Assembly (NCBI RefSeq): GCF_036669915.1
Contig: NC_089325.1
Coordinates: forward strand, 11,181,231-11,245,230
Length of the DNA stretch: 64,000 bases
Origin: Pocillopora verrucosa
Lineage: Eukaryota > Cnidaria > Anthozoa > Scleractinia > Pocilloporidae
Direction of reading: 5' to 3'
Positions 1 through 11,639 of the stretch are shown here, piece after piece; the stretch's first letter is position 1; the number at the start of each line of letters is the position of its first letter. Below the pieces are notes generated by a model. It saw nothing but the letters and a program-made list of their open reading frames with translations, had not been told where the DNA came from and ran no database searches. A program made the translations under genes and the position numbers.

Positions 1-660
1 CGGGAAGACAACGCTAACTTTGAAGAACAGCCATATGGTTTTCTTAGATATGGCAGCCATGACAACGGTCGTTTACTGATCCGTGGAGGTCCAAATTAGT
101 TCTACTTATTGTGTTTATTCCAAAGTACATTCTACATGAATATTTCAGCACCTGAAGTTTACTTGGAGAAAAAATTAAAGACCGCCTTGGTCTTGACTAG
201 AGTAAGAAAGATGGTCAATTTTAAGCTGGGAAATTCATTGGAGAAAGATATTTCTTCGTCTTGGAACAAGTGTCTGATTTGTGCTGGAATCACCAGCTTT
301 GCTTTTTTAAGGTATACGGAATTTCATACAATTTCTATTTTGGCTCAGGAATGTCAGAGCAGTAGTTTTTGTCCGATCCCCTCAAATTTCACTGATTTTT
401 AGAATACAGTTAAATATAAGCTATGTGGAAAATTCTGACCAGTGGAAAGATAATGATTCGAGGTTGAACGCTTACGACAAAGAAAGTAATGAAAATAAGA
501 CCTGAAAAAAATTAATGCCTGTACGGGATTTTAACCCATAACCTTTGCGATACCGGTGAAGTGCTCTTTCAACACCCAGTTGCCTTGTTGTCTTAGTAGT
601 GTTCATTACTGCGAAGATCGCTTTCATATTCATTGTAAACCAGAACAATCAAAACCAAGG
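1..660 (+). repeat. Older dispersed repeat, copy 1
   Basis: This block is clearly related to 3265-3910. Shared landmarks are the ATGGCAGCCATGACAACGGT stretch, the GTCCAAATTAGTTCTAC stretch, GTCCGATCCCCTCAAATTTC, and a degenerate tRNA-like segment. The two copies are visibly diverged by many substitutions and indels, so this duplication is much older than the 8.7-kb tandem duplication. Part of the family also occurs inverted at about 11640-12010 (and its duplicate at about 20383-20753). The short open frames across it are not conserved between copies, so I call no gene here. Confidence 0.7.
518..583 (-). repeat. Degenerate tRNA-like segment
   Basis: Read on the minus strand, this resembles the T-arm and anticodon-arm half of a tRNA, with a damaged B box (an extra T in what should be GGGTTCAAATCCC). 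It is preceded by a CCTGAAAAAAATTAATGCCTG stem-like stretch, as in the copies near 3781 and 53577. It is a fossil of a tRNA-derived repeat, not a working tRNA gene. Confidence 0.55.
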
Positions 661-910
661 TTTTTAAGAGGTTCCAACCAAGGATTGATAACCCTGGTGG
701 TTTGCGACCTACACAATTTTTTTGAAAACCTTCAAACGATCGGCTAAAGTAAACGAACTCGTTAACATCAAAACTGCAGCCGAGGGAGCGCCCTGTGGGG
801 TGGGATTAACCCTTTACATCCCAACATCAGTATGCTTATTATATTCTCCATACTGCAGCAGTTCTCTAAACATCCTAAGATGCCGACATGGAGAATTTGT
901 CTAACAATCA

Positions 911-1029
911 AGATCTTCTTTGGAGGGTGATCAGCACCTTTATTCTCCTGACCTTAATATTTGATTCAGGGGTAATAATTATGCTAAGAAGAAATTAGAT
1001 GTCAGTCACTCTTGGGGGTTTAAGGGTTA
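911..1029 (+). repeat. Partial MITE, TTAACCCTTTAACTCCC family
   Basis: Only the right-hand end is recognisable, finishing in GGGGGTTTAAGGGTTAA, the same terminus as the fuller copies at 11341-11536 and 43845-44056. The left end is too diverged to place. Confidence 0.4.
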
Positions 1030-2119
1030 AACCTTCGTGAATACTTATATCCCCTTCATTTGATCGGGATAAGATCATAGTGAAGCAATGAGATCTTCAT
1101 AAAGTTTTGAGTGTTGTTTTTCATTTCATCATAAGGTTTTTCAAGTGTTGAGATCACGCCGTTTGGTTTCGATTCTGCTGCTGAGTCATGATTTGAGAGG
1201 TCAGTAAACTGAGGCGAATGTGGTTCAGTCTGAGCGTTTGGACTAATTTCGAATGTTCTCTGGATTTTCATTTAGTTGTTATGATAAAAACATAACTATG
1301 ATGAAATTAATGCAACTCTCTAGGCCGCCATTTTACACTCACGTGACCCAAGAAAGGTCGTTGACAAGACGGAGATATCTTCATGAAGTGGAACTCACTA
1401 GATCTCACAACAAGATGCAATTTAGGGTTTATCAATAGAGATACCGAGAGATATCAGCAAAATCCAAAGTTTGAGTAAGAATTACAACAGTCTGAGAAAG
1501 GAGAAGCGACGGATAATGAAGGATGGGTCTTGAAATGTTAAATAAACACCAAAGAAAATTGTTTCCTGTCATGACGAATGAATGAGAAAGCAAAGTATCA
1601 ACAACAACAAAATCAGAAACCACGGAACTAATCCATTTTCAGAATATAAATGCGATAAGGAGAAAGAAAAATATCAATGAGTACAGAGATCCAAATTCTT
1701 TGAGGTTGTATAATAATTCCGTGAGAATTTATTGTCTTACTAGTGGAGAGATTATTGTTTAGAAAGTTTTTCAAAGGCCTCTATTTTCGTGATATCTTTC
1801 TGTTTCTCTTATCAGTGGAACCTCATTTTTCTTCAGAGATGCATTCTACTTTTAGTTGTCTTTGAGTGGGTTTGTCTTCTCTGGTAGATTAAATTAAAGT
1901 AGTTTTAAGCATAGATAGTTCCCACACGTTTTCACATGGGTTATTCCCCCGCTTCTAAGGAGACGTCATTACAGTGTTGTACTTTCTTTATTCCCAACAT
2001 CCGATAAAATAAAGGGTTTTACAAACCGCGTCAAAGAGCTAATGAACCATTCTAGAATATAATATCTCCCAGTATTCGCTTACAACCGATCGTGCGAACT
2101 TAACGAACAGTAACAATGA
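1030..2119. other. Stretch without a recognised gene (3' flank of A)
   Basis: No frame here looks coding: the open stretches are short, on both strands, with no recognisable domain. The right end is the 3' flank of gene A on the minus strand. TTTATT at about 1987 reads AATAAA on the minus strand and is a plausible polyadenylation signal for A, giving a 3' UTR of roughly 130 bases. Confidence 0.5.
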
Positions 2120-2873
2120 CTAACATTTCTTACTGAACTTGCGGATTTGTTTGAACGTTTTTTTACTCCAAGGCTCGAACCAATCACACAACATGATATC
2201 AAACGGCCCAAAGTTTTTTCCACCGGTGAGGAGGTACTCGCCGTTAACGCTAAGGTGAACACCACAGAGTCCTTCATTGGCTGGAGTTTCTAACCGAGTT
2301 ATTTCGTTTTCGTGCAATGATCCTTTGAAGGTTTTCAAAACTTTAACTGTGTAGCTTGCAGGGCCAACTGACCAAGGGTCATCACTTTCAGAAATCTCTG
2401 GTCGAAAACCTCTCAAAACCTTGGCTCTGATAGCTGTTTTAGGGATAAAAGGCTTGACAAAGTCAACGAAGACTTCGAAAACAACTTGAAATTAAGGTGG
2501 CGATGAAAATTTGAGAACAATAAAAATATAAGCGGTTAGGCTACTAAATAAGTTTCATCATGATTGCGTCCAAAAAACCTTTTTTTAATGGGTACGATAA
2601 GGATTTTATGGTTTATGGACCATGCTCCTCCTCGTTGAAAAGTAAAATAGAGTATTGCCAAGCCGACCAAATCAATGAGGTAGATTTGAACTAAACATTT
2701 TGAAAAATTATCTCACCAAAGTCTGCATCGCAAAACCGTTGCATGTTCCAGTATCCAAAAACATTTCCTTTCCAGCCTGCGGTTGGTGGTATCGTAGGAA
2801 CTTTGCATGAGCACCCCTCACTTAAGGCTACAGCGCACAACAACAGCGTCATATAAAAGATTACGGAAGCCAT
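2120..2873 (-). CDS. TIMP-like gene A: secreted single netrin-type inhibitor domain
   Basis: Two coding exons on the minus strand: 2873-2717 and 2433-2120, with an intron using GTGAGA and AACAG. They join in phase 1 to make 156 residues. Exon 1 gives a signal peptide of about 20 residues (MASVIFYMTLLLCAVALSEG) and then CSC, as in TIMPs, where the freed N-terminal Cys-X-Cys chelates the zinc of a metalloproteinase. The junction restores the TIMP-type FAIRAK motif. Further landmarks are LCGVHL, YLLTGG, MLCDWFEPW and a final KKC, which supply the six cysteines of an N-terminal TIMP domain. The C-terminal TIMP domain is absent. The Cys3-to-next-Cys spacing is about 23 residues, longer than in vertebrate TIMPs. 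Inhibitory activity is inferred, not shown. The nearest upstream promoter-like block is at 4007-4145. Confidence 0.88.
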
Positions 2874-3264
2874 GATAACTGCCTCGTATTATGGGAAAAA
2901 AAAACAACAACAATTTCTTCCTTTTCCCGTAAATAATGATTATAACGACAGTGGTAAGAGTAACAACATTACTAATTGCTGTTTGACTGAGCTTGTTGTC
3001 AAATAACGACTTGTCAATATTCTACCGACGTTTTATCTCAAAAAAATCATTTTACTCCCGCGAAGAAACTAATTATTAGTTTTTCTTTTTTTTTCTTTTT
3101 TCCAAGCAAGAAAAGGGATCTCGTCTCTTAGATATCCGCTTCGTTTAAGATGTTTTGTTTCGTTTAGGACATAAAATGGACGAAACAGTTCCGGCAAAAC
3201 CAAACGTTTCTTCAGTCACAAAGGCGTTCAAATGAATAACCCACGAGTTGTTACAATCATTGTG

Positions 3265-3634
3265 ACAACAGCACTATCTTTGAAGGAAAGCCTGTTTTCT
3301 CAAATATGGCAGCCATGACAACGGTCGTTTGGAACTGTGGAAGTCCAAATTAGTTCTACATAATGTGTTTATTCGAGAGTACAATCTATGTGAATATTCC
3401 AGCATCTGAATTTTCGGAGGAAAAATCAAGGATCACCTTGCTCTTAACTAGAACAAGAAAGATGGTAAATTTTAATTTTAAGATATTTCTTTCACTTGTA
3501 ACGAGTGTCCGATTTGTGCTGGAATCACAATGTTGCTCTTTTAAGGTGTGTAGTACTTGATACAATGTCTATTTAAGCACAGGAATGTTGGAGCAGTAGT
3601 TTTTGTCCGATCCCCTCAAATTTCACTGATTTTT
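3265..3634 (+). repeat. Older dispersed repeat, copy 2 (part outside the tandem duplication)
   Basis: This is related to 1-415 as described there. It lies in the leader intron of gene A on the opposite strand. The left edge of the recent tandem duplication (3635) falls inside this repeat, exactly at its GATTTTT/AGAATACAG point. The matching position in copy 1 (about 400) is uninterrupted, which shows that this is the parental, unrearranged junction. Confidence 0.65.
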
Positions 3635-3780
3635 AGAATACAGTTCAAGTTAAGCTTTGTACAAAATTCTGACTAATGGAAAGATAATGATTCGAGTTTG
3701 TATTGTACATAGAAATACTCGATGAGTTGAATGCTTACGACAACGAAAGTAATCAAAATTAGACCTGAAAAAAATTCAGG

Positions 3781-3850
3781 CCTGTACGGGATTTGAACCC
3801 ATAACCTCTGCGATACCGGTACAGTGCTCTACCAACACCCAGTTGCCTTG
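3781..3850 (-). repeat. tRNA-derived repeat fragment
   Basis: On the minus strand it reads a good B box (GGTTCAAATCCCG) preceded by a plausible anticodon arm and GTAGAGC from the D arm. The left half of the D arm and the acceptor stem do not fit a full cloverleaf. It is flanked by CCTGAAAAAAATTCAGGCCTG, which forms a short inverted repeat. It is probably a SINE-like or MITE-like copy and is duplicated at 12523-12592. Confidence 0.6.
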
Positions 3851-4006
3851 TTGTCTCAGTAGTGTTCACTACTGCGAAGATCGCTTTCATATTCATTGTA
3901 AACCAGAACAAAAGAGAATAGATATGCAGGTTATCTAATTTTCCTTTTTAGACCAAATTAGAATGAATCAAACTCAAACCTAAGTTTGTTTTTAAGGTGA
4001 ACCTAC

Positions 4007-4145
4007 CTGATGTGTTCTGATCGATCTGGCGGCCTGACTCAACTGATGGCGAAGGCGTATGTCAGATGCGGTAATAAAACCAGGTCACAGTAGACCTGAT
4101 GAAATTCTGTGGAATATGCGGCTCCCTATTGGCTTTCAATTATAC
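4007..4145 (-). promoter_or_regulatory. Promoter and non-coding leader exon of gene A
   Basis: On the minus strand this reads CCAAT (ATTGG at 4128-4132), GGGAGC, GCATATTCCA, CTACTGTGACCTGGTTTTATTA, and a leader ending ATCAG at 4007 before the donor GTAGGT. It matches in order, with substitutions, the plus-strand block at 10138-10252 upstream of gene C, including the intron just after the donor (GAAAATTAGATAACCTGCATAT). A matching acceptor (AATACGAG) sits nine bases before the ATG of A at 2883-2884. The transcription start was not determined. Confidence 0.6.
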
Positions 4146-6125
4146 GCTTACTTTTTCAATTACTGTTTTTAATAGAAAATAATATCTTTTAAATAATTGT
4201 TGTTTTTTTTTCTAGCATAAGACTCATTCATATTTTGCAGTTGCCATTTCTCATTCCTCCCACTGAAGGCACCACGTCCATAAGGGATCATCTTCCTTAG
4301 AAATTGTCATTTTGAAATCTATGGCCCTTTTTCCGTGACCTCTTTCTGTTTCTCTTATTAGTGTAACCTCATTTTTCTCCTAAGGTGCATTCTACTTTTA
4401 ATTGTCTTTGCATGGGTTTATCTTCACTGTTTGATTAAATTTAATCAGTTCCAAGCAGTTAAGACAATAAGGACCTCAAGCAAATGAAAACTGCGAAAGA
4501 AATGAGGACGCGGCCAAGAGCTAATGAATAGAACAGCAATTAGCGCGTGCGTTTTAAGACTTTGTACATTTCTTAACCGTTCCCGGCAAAATCAGCAAAA
4601 ATTACAGTCTGAGAACGAAAACCTCGACGGCAAGCTATTTAAAGTTTTAAAGAACTCAACGAACTCACATGCGTTATGCTGAAGTTGAGAGGGATGCCGC
4701 AAGAGACGATAGATACATTCAGCCATTCGCAAAATGTTAACTTAAGATATAAATTAATTTTTTTTAATGGACATTTTCCTCAGCACTACCGTTCTGCCTG
4801 CCTGCCTAAGGTCCTTCCTTGCTTTTTTTCGCAAAAACTTTATCACAGGCAAGTCTGCAAGTCTAAAATGTAAAACCAAATTTTAATTTAATAATTACTA
4901 ACTTGAATTTGAAAGGGCGGTTTTGAAATATTACCGCAAGCTGTGTTGACGTGCAGATAAATTGCCCAATAAAAAGCGTAAAAATCGTCAGAAAAAGTTT
5001 CTTTAAAACACAAAACTTAAAACATAAATCATTGGAAACATCATACACACGAGAAAAGCTAATTTTTCATTAAGTTAAAACTGTATCTCCGAAGAGCAAA
5101 AAAACTGCTTCTTGGGGATTTACAAGCAACCAAATAATTGCAAGTAAGTTCCTAAAACGTTTCCGAGACGTTACCAAGCATCTTATGTCCAAAGCTCTCC
5201 TCTCATGTTAATTGAGTCTCCCAGTTCAATCAGCAACAATGACTGAGGGGGGTGGGAGGGGGAGTGAATAGTAAAAAGAAAACCCTTCGTCAAAAGTGAA
5301 ACCACCACCTTGATAAACCTGGTTATTGTGACGACCACGTTATTATTTGAAGATATAAATGGTTTTTATGTTTCTCGCTCGTCTAAACTCACAGGCTTAT
5401 TCTTGTTTGCTGGAAATAGCTTTTGCCATAACTTGGCAACAATTGTGGCCGTTTATTTGCTAACAACTTGACTGAATTACATTTTATAAAATAATTCAAA
5501 TAGTACGCGCGCTCTGATTGGCCATAAAACCATTTTACATGAGCGTATGTAAACACGGTTTTCGTTCCTCTTTCATTAGTTATTTTATAAAAGAAATGTA
5601 AAATGGTTTCCGTATTTACATAGCCTGATGTAAACACTTGGGAGGTTGGGAGAACACTCGATAAGCTGGAAACCACTCCGCTTCGCGTCGTGGTTTCCTA
5701 CGCTTATCTTGTGTTATGTGCGTTATGTGGTGCCGAAAGAGACGATAAATTTAGAATAGGTGACCTTAAAACATTTCCACCAGTTGGTTTCACAGGCAGA
5801 TAGATTACCCAATGAAAAGCGTCAAACTCTTTTACATTCAGGATGACGTCATTTTTCGCATAAGATAATCTCTCTGCCCCCTTACCCTTACACTTACCCC
5901 CTCTCCCTTAACCTCACCCCCTCCCCCCTACCCTCGCCCCCTCCCCCATTCCAACCCAAGAAACGATGACGAGCCTTTACGAGTTATGCACGCTTTATTC
6001 CCACCATCTGATAAAATAAATGGTTAAAAAAAACCAGGTCAAGAGCTATTGAACTTGCTTAAATTGAATATCTTCCACTATTCGCCTGCAACCGATCGAG
6101 CGAACTTAACTTAAAATAACAATAA
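4146..6125. other. Intergenic stretch between A's promoter and gene B1
   Basis: No gene seen. It contains a block at about 5480-5700 with repeated motifs (AAACCATTTTACATG, ATGTAAACAC) in inverted order, typical of a short transposon remnant. A pyrimidine-rich tract of CCCCCT-like repeats follows at about 5874-5947. The gene B1 polyadenylation signal is likely AATAAA on the minus strand at about 5996 (CTTTATTCCC on the plus strand). The whole stretch recurs at 12888-14868 in unit 2. Confidence 0.5.
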
Positions 6126-7063
6126 TCAACATTTCTTCTGGGCTTCGCGGATTTTTTTCCTCGTATCATCTTTCCAAAGCTCGTGCCAGTCACACTGCCA
6201 GATTTCCAGCTGACCTTCGCCTTTTTTACCCGTCAGGAGATAAGTTTCTTTGACGTTAAGCTTCACCTTACAGAAATCTTCAATTCCATCGGTTGGGGTT
6301 TTGAGTTCAACAATTTCTTTTTCATCAAACGTTCCTTTAAAGGTTCTCAAAACTTTAATTATGTAGACCACTGTGCCAACCGACAGAGGGTCGTCTTCAT
6401 CGGATATCTTTGGTTGGGACCTCTTCAAAATTTTGGCTTTGATAGCTGTTGAAAAGAAATTAAAAGTACCGCAATAAAAATGTTGTACAGAAAGTGACTT
6501 TTCAAAATCGCAGCCACGTGGTGCGTCGTGGTGATGCGCGAGGAGCGAAGACTTTGAGCGCACAAAACAACACGGGAAAGTAGTGTTCTACAAACAGTTG
6601 ACCATTAGTGATTGTCGGTAGCATGGGTTGTTTATGTGGCTCGAATTAAAATGCAAACAATGGGAGAGTAAAGGGAGTTTTTATGCCGCAAGGAAGTGGA
6701 CAGACCACTAAGAAAGTTGTAAAATGGTGCGTACGCGAATTGCCAGGTTACTCTTTAAAATTTACAAAAGCTTTTTTAATGGCTGCGACAAAATTCTTTT
6801 TTTATTTTTTTGGAGCATGCTCCTCCTCTGCGAAATGGAGATCAGATTAATGCCAAACTGACCGAGTGAATGATTTTGATTGAAACTAAATGATTTCAAA
6901 GTAGAATCTCACTGTAGTCTGCGGCGCATAAACGAAACTTGTTCCAGTACTCATAAACGTCTCCCTCCCAGTCTTCCGGTAGTGGTGGGGGTAGACACGG
7001 ACACTCCTCACTTAAGGCAACAGTGAACAACAAAAGCGTTATATAACAGAGTATGGAAGCCAT
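6126..7063 (-). CDS. TIMP-like gene B1: secreted single netrin-type domain
   Basis: Two coding exons on the minus strand: 7063-6913 and 6445-6126, joined in phase 1 (ACA/GTGAGA donor, CAACAG acceptor) into 156 residues. An 18- or 19-residue signal peptide (MASILCYITLLLFTVALSE) precedes ECPCLPP, so the mature N-terminus would have Cys-Pro-Cys if cleaved before Cys, although a Glu precedes it. The domain then shows LCAADY, TIKAKIL, the acidic DEDDPLSVG loop, FKGTFDEKEIVEL, YLLTGKKGEG, QCDWHELW and a terminal KKC. Six mature cysteines fit three TIMP N-domain disulfides, and there is no C-terminal domain. Proline at position 2 is unusual for an MMP inhibitor. B1 is head-to-head with C1 across about 3 kb. 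Its predicted protein is identical to that of B2. Confidence 0.88.
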
Positions 7064-7128
7064 GATACCTATTTTGTATTATAGAAAAAATATTAGCAAA
7101 GTTTGGAATACTTTGTACAAATGCTTAC

Positions 7129-7200
7129 CTTTACGAGGGCGATGGTGTTGCGATTTTCAGTTTTTGTCGTGACGCCTGAGATCAGTTATTGCGGTCCGAA
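7129..7200 (-). promoter_or_regulatory. Possible leader exon end of gene B1
   Basis: A minus-strand donor (CGTAAAG/GTAAGC, exon end at 7129) lies just upstream of the coding exon, and an acceptor (AAAATAG) lies five bases before the ATG. This fits the leader-plus-two-coding-exon structure of A, C and D, but the leader sequence itself does not resemble theirs. The left bound is the splice site and the right bound is arbitrary. Confidence 0.3.
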
Positions 7201-10137
7201 ATCTACGCTTTTTGTAGGTGTGGGTGGGTGGAAGCTAAGAACCTTGTTCCCTCTCAAAACAATTCGAGGTAAAGAGTAGGTCTCTATGAGGCAATGGATT
7301 TTACGGCTAGGAGAGGAAAATTTTTACACTTAACTTTCTCCACAATTAACGAATGAAAATTCGACGCTCATAAAAGCCCCGTTTTTCGTGCATGACACTC
7401 TCTATTTCTCTTATCACTAGAACCTCATTTCTTTGCTGAAGTACATTCTATTTTTTAACTGTCTTCGCATGGGTTTGTCTTCACCGATTGATTAAATTTA
7501 ATCAGTTTCAAGTGATGTAGGCAAAGGGACCTTAAGCAAACCAAGACGACGATGAGAAGTTGGCCAAATTAAAGATCCAATGGGTGAAACAATATCTTAG
7601 CACGTGCGTTTTAGAATTTTGTACATTTCTTATTTATCCTCTGCAGAATAACAACGTGAAAACACCAACATTTGCGCGTCCTGTGAACGGAAACCTCGAC
7701 GGCAAATCATTAAAGTTCACACTTGATATGCTGAAATTGAGGCGTGGCGCCATAAGAGACAATAAATACATACAGCCATTCGCAAAATTCTTACTGAAAT
7801 TGTATTTTTGAACGCATTTTGAACGTGTTTTTAGAATGCACTTTGAACCCGCTTTGAACAGGTTTACATTGATGCGCCCGATGATTAATAAGGGGTCTCG
7901 TGCCACTCTATTCTTCGACGAAATGCAGAACTGAAACCATTCGCGACTCGCTGGTACTCCTCCTGTGAGATACGATTTTTTTTCCTGTACGTCTAGAACA
8001 CTGAATACAGATCTGGTAATCTATGTTTAAGAATTTGAGTGGAAACAAAGATTCTTCACAGTGTACATCTTTACCTGCGCTGGATACGTCATTTGTCGTT
8101 CGTTCTCGTTGTATTAATCCTCAGGGATAAATAGTGGTATTATCAGATGTACGTAAGACGCACTGATATTCTTACCTTAATTTAAAAGCTCCTGCCTGTC
8201 ATGAACTTCCGTTTTCTCAAACGGTTCGAACAAATAGCGGCTAAGTCCTTTTGCAACTTTTTCCCTTCTCTTTCACGTTCCCAACTACTTCTATCGCGAT
8301 AAATTCCCCATTTTAACTATGAACACAGGTATAGCGAACGTCTGAAGTCAAACAATTATGTAATATCTCAGCACTGAGATATTAACTTTTTTCACGACAC
8401 CTGTGTTGTCGTTATAGTATATTCCTTTACAGTTATCATCTCTGAATAGCTGTACCAAAACGCGACCTATTTACAGGTTGAGCTCATTATTTTACAGCAT
8501 GCAGTTCTTTGAAAATTGTGTTTATCAATCAAAAGTCTATTTAACAATTACCTATTGCCTAAGTGCAACATCTACGTTTAAGCATTTTTCTTTTTAAACT
8601 CGTGGATACTCTTCAACGGTGAAGCGCCAAGCGATTTTCAATGCTAAGAAGTCTAATAGTAAATTTTGTAAAATTTGCCGCAGGATTGAGACAACAGTAA
8701 ATCAAAATTTTGATAAGAGTTTTCGACCTCGTGTTGACAAGGGCTGTCTCAGGTTTGAAACTTCTTGAGCGACTGAGAATTTTTCCTTAAATTTGGTTCA
8801 TTAAAAGCGAAGAGGGAGACTTTCATAGAACTCCGAGAGACATCTTTTTTTTAAAAAATACATTAGGTAAGGAGGAAGCTACCATGATTTGAGTAATTTC
8901 AAACTCTCGAAGTGTCGATACCATAATTCTTCCGTCGCCAGTAAAAAAATCACGATACATTCTTTACCTTTCCTTAATTTGTATTATTACTAATACTGAT
9001 TTTCACGAAAAGCCAGAATTTCTCTGACCTGTATCTAAACATGATATCCTCACCTTGCGCAGTGAATAAATCATTTACATCTTCTCACATGAAGGTAACA
9101 ATGTTGATATGGCAACCTTGTTTATCAACGTAGCGTTTTTCTTTTCACTGAGAGTTTTTTGGTTTTGTTTTTTTGGTTTTTTTTTTGACACTATTTTTAC
9201 ACCATAACTATGAGCTTCAGTGGTGTTCTATAATTGAGGAAATATCAGTATCTGATATGCGAAAAAAAGTACACAAATCACTCAAAAACCTCTCTCATCT
9301 TTCCGGTACCCTCCTCAATTGATGCCGATTGAATTGAAGACTGAATTATCATAAAAAAAGAAACCTCTAGGAATGAGTTGCAAGGCAACGTCTCGGCAAC
9401 GTTTTGGAACTTTCTGGAAACTATTTGGTTGCTTGTAAATTCTCAGTCAGGCATTCTGTTCTCATCTGAAGTTTATTTTTAACGTATTTAGATTTAAGCC
9501 TTCCTCGCGTGTATTATAATTCCATTGATTTGTATCTTAAGTTTTATGCTCTAACGAAACTTTTTCAAAAGGTTTTTACACTTTTTCGTCGGCAATTCAT
9601 TTGTACGTTAACACAGCTGGTGGTGTCGTCTTAAAATCGCCGTTTGCAAATTGACACTTATTAAATTTAGGTTTAGTTGAATTTGATTTAAAATTCACAT
9701 CTTCGACCTCCTCAGATGGAATTTTCGCGGCGAACGAAAACGTCGATGCGCACATGGTTATGTCTACATTATTTGAAACTGGTCAAATTTAATCAATCAG
9801 TGAAGAGAAACCCATACGAAGACAATTAAAAGTAGATTGCACCTAAGCAGAAAAATGGGGCTCCATAAGAGAAACCGAGAGATTTCATAGAGAAAAAAAA
9901 AGGGGGCTTTAACTTTCATAAGGGAAATCTTAAAAGTGCGACGATCTCCTCCTCAAAAGCGAGGTTACAATATATGAAATGAGTGTAATAAATTTTACAA
10001 TATTTGCCTTCATGTTGGAGTTATGGGGAGCGGTAACTGAACAGATATGATCATAAATTGGTCTCATGCCGGAAAGAAAAAAGGATGTTATTTTCTTAAA
10101 AAAACGGTAATTAAAAAAGTAAACACAATATCGACAG
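7201..10137. other. Shared upstream region of divergent genes B1 and C1
   Basis: About 3 kb with no gene I can support. Apart from the foldback at 8317-8416 it contains fragments that repeat elsewhere in the window, such as CAATTAAAAGTAGATTGCACC (also near 1850, 4390 and 7445 in variant or inverted form). It separates the head-to-head genes B and C and is duplicated in unit 2. Confidence 0.4.
8317..8416. repeat. Foldback element with a perfect inner palindrome
   Basis: The arms at 8361-8371 and 8374-8384 are perfect reverse complements (TAATATCTCAG, two-base loop). Outer arms around AACACAGGT (about 8322) and ACCTGTGTT (about 8398) pair as well, giving a nested imperfect hairpin of about 100 bases. 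It is repeated in unit 2 at about 17059-17158. It may be a small foldback transposon or a structured regulatory site between the divergent genes B and C. Confidence 0.55.
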
Positions 10138-10252
10138 CCAATAGGGAGCTGCATATTCCAGCACATTTTATCAGGCCTACTGTGACTTGGTTTTATTACT
10201 GCACCTCGTTGATGAGTTGGGTCAGACCGCCAAATTCACCAGAACAGATCAG
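10138..10252 (+). promoter_or_regulatory. Promoter and leader exon of gene C1
   Basis: It begins with CCAAT at 10138-10142, then AGGGAGCTGCATATTCCA, CTACTGTGACTTGGTTTTATTA, and a leader ending CCAGAACAGATCAG before the donor GTAAGTT at 10253. It is colinear with the minus-strand block upstream of gene A and shares the leader end with gene D. The unit 2 copy (18881-18995) serves the intact gene C2, while this copy leads into the broken C1. Confidence 0.6.
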
Positions 10253-11040
10253 GTAAGTTGACCTTGAAACAAGCTTAGCTTTACGTTGTTATGATCTCAT
10301 TTGATCCAAAACAGAAAATTAGATAACCTGCATATTTATTCTCTTTTGTTTTGCTTTGATTGGTCGAGTGAAGAGGCTATCAAAAACAGGAAAACTTTCG
10401 GAAGGATACCAGGTTAGCGGAATAGTTATCTTTGAACAACAATGTTTTTGGTACAATCCTAACCTTTGTATTTTCTTTACATCGGCATAACGGCCGACTT
10501 CAAACGTTACTTGTTATTTGCCCGCACATTTGGGGCCTGTTAAAAACCGAAAAATTGGCCGAAATTTCCACTCGTAAAAACTAAGAGAAAATAATGGGCT
10601 CAAGGTCCCTTGCGAAAATCAGATCAATATGTCGCTAGAGAAAAACGCTAGAATTCTGAAGATAACAATCCCATTCGATCTGGAGAGTGAGGCCGCTAAG
10701 ATCTCTCATAAAATCAAAAATTGATAGAAAAACAACAACAACAACAACGAAAAAGACCAAAACCGAAAAATCGTTAGATTTTAAGGGAAAACAGTAATCT
10801 CAGTAATCTTAATCAGGATTCAAAATCTAATGTCACTTTCTTGGTGGTAAAGTTATGTGCACAATAGATTAGAAGAGACTACAGACTCTTAAAAACAGAT
10901 TAGTAAGCGCTTGAGAAGAATCTGATTTGTCTACGGTAACTCCGTCCATGCAACGCTGGGCTGGTGATTTGAAATTGGCGTCAGTGCTTAGCATCCGAAG
11001 TGATGCGTTCCATTACTATTTGAAAAAAGGTCAATAATTC

Positions 11041-11250
11041 AACCTTTTATCTCCTACGATTGACCAAGAGATCATTTCTCCTTACAATATTAATACAGTA
11101 TCAAGCATAGAATTGATGAGAATAAAGAAAAATATCAATGCGGGGATTGTTAGTTGATCCAATACCAAATTCTCCAAATTGACATCATAAGAGTTGTATG
11201 GTAGACAGTAAGGAGAATTACAAATAAGATCTTGGAAGTTAAAGGGTTAA
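11041..11250 (-). repeat. MITE, TTAACCCTTTAACTCCC family
   Basis: A full-length copy of about 210 bp in reverse orientation relative to the next one. The ends are AACCTTTTATCTCC and AAGTTAAAGGGTTAA, and the interior reads TTCTCCTTACAATATTAAT, GATGAGAATAAAGAAAAATATC and ACAGTAAGGAGAATTAC. It forms an inverted pair with 11341-11536. No coding capacity. Confidence 0.75.
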
Positions 11251-11340
11251 AAGTGATGAAACACGTTGACTATTCTGCATTGTCTTTGTCGTTAATTTTG
11301 AGAATATTTGCAAGCGTTCAACTCACCATGTATTTATTTT

Positions 11341-11536
11341 TAACCCTTTAACTCCCAGACTAAATTTGTAATTCTCCTTACTATCAACCATACAATTCTT
11401 ATAAAGTTAGTTTTGAGAACTGAGTATTGGATCAACTAATTATCACCAAGTTGATATTTTTCTTTATTCTCATCACTTATCTGGTTAATATTGTATTGAT
11501 ATTCTGTCTTGGTCACTCATGGGAGTTTAAGGGTTA
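11341..11536 (+). repeat. MITE, TTAACCCTTTAACTCCC family
   Basis: A full-length copy of about 196 bp with terminal inverted repeats (TAACCCTTTAACTCCCA and TGGGAGTTTAAGGGTTAA). It lies in the leader intron of gene C1 and is copied in unit 2. Confidence 0.8.
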
Positions 11537-11639
11537 AGATACGACGTCGACTCATTATCTTTACACGAGTCAGACTTTCGCACATTGCTTAAATTGAACT
11601 GTAATCTCAAAATCATCCCTCAGGTCGATGAAGTAATTT

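Noticed and set aside
3781..3850. A functional tRNA gene on the minus strand
   Set aside because: The B box is good, but the D arm is incomplete, position 33 before the apparent anticodon is not T, and no acceptor stem pairs. The sequence recurs in repeats with the same flanks, so it is a tRNA-derived element.
6183..6452. Plus-strand 89-codon frame opposite gene B1
   Set aside because: It is a shadow of the minus-strand TIMP exon; the coding signal, cysteines and splice site belong to the minus strand. The same applies at 14926-15195.
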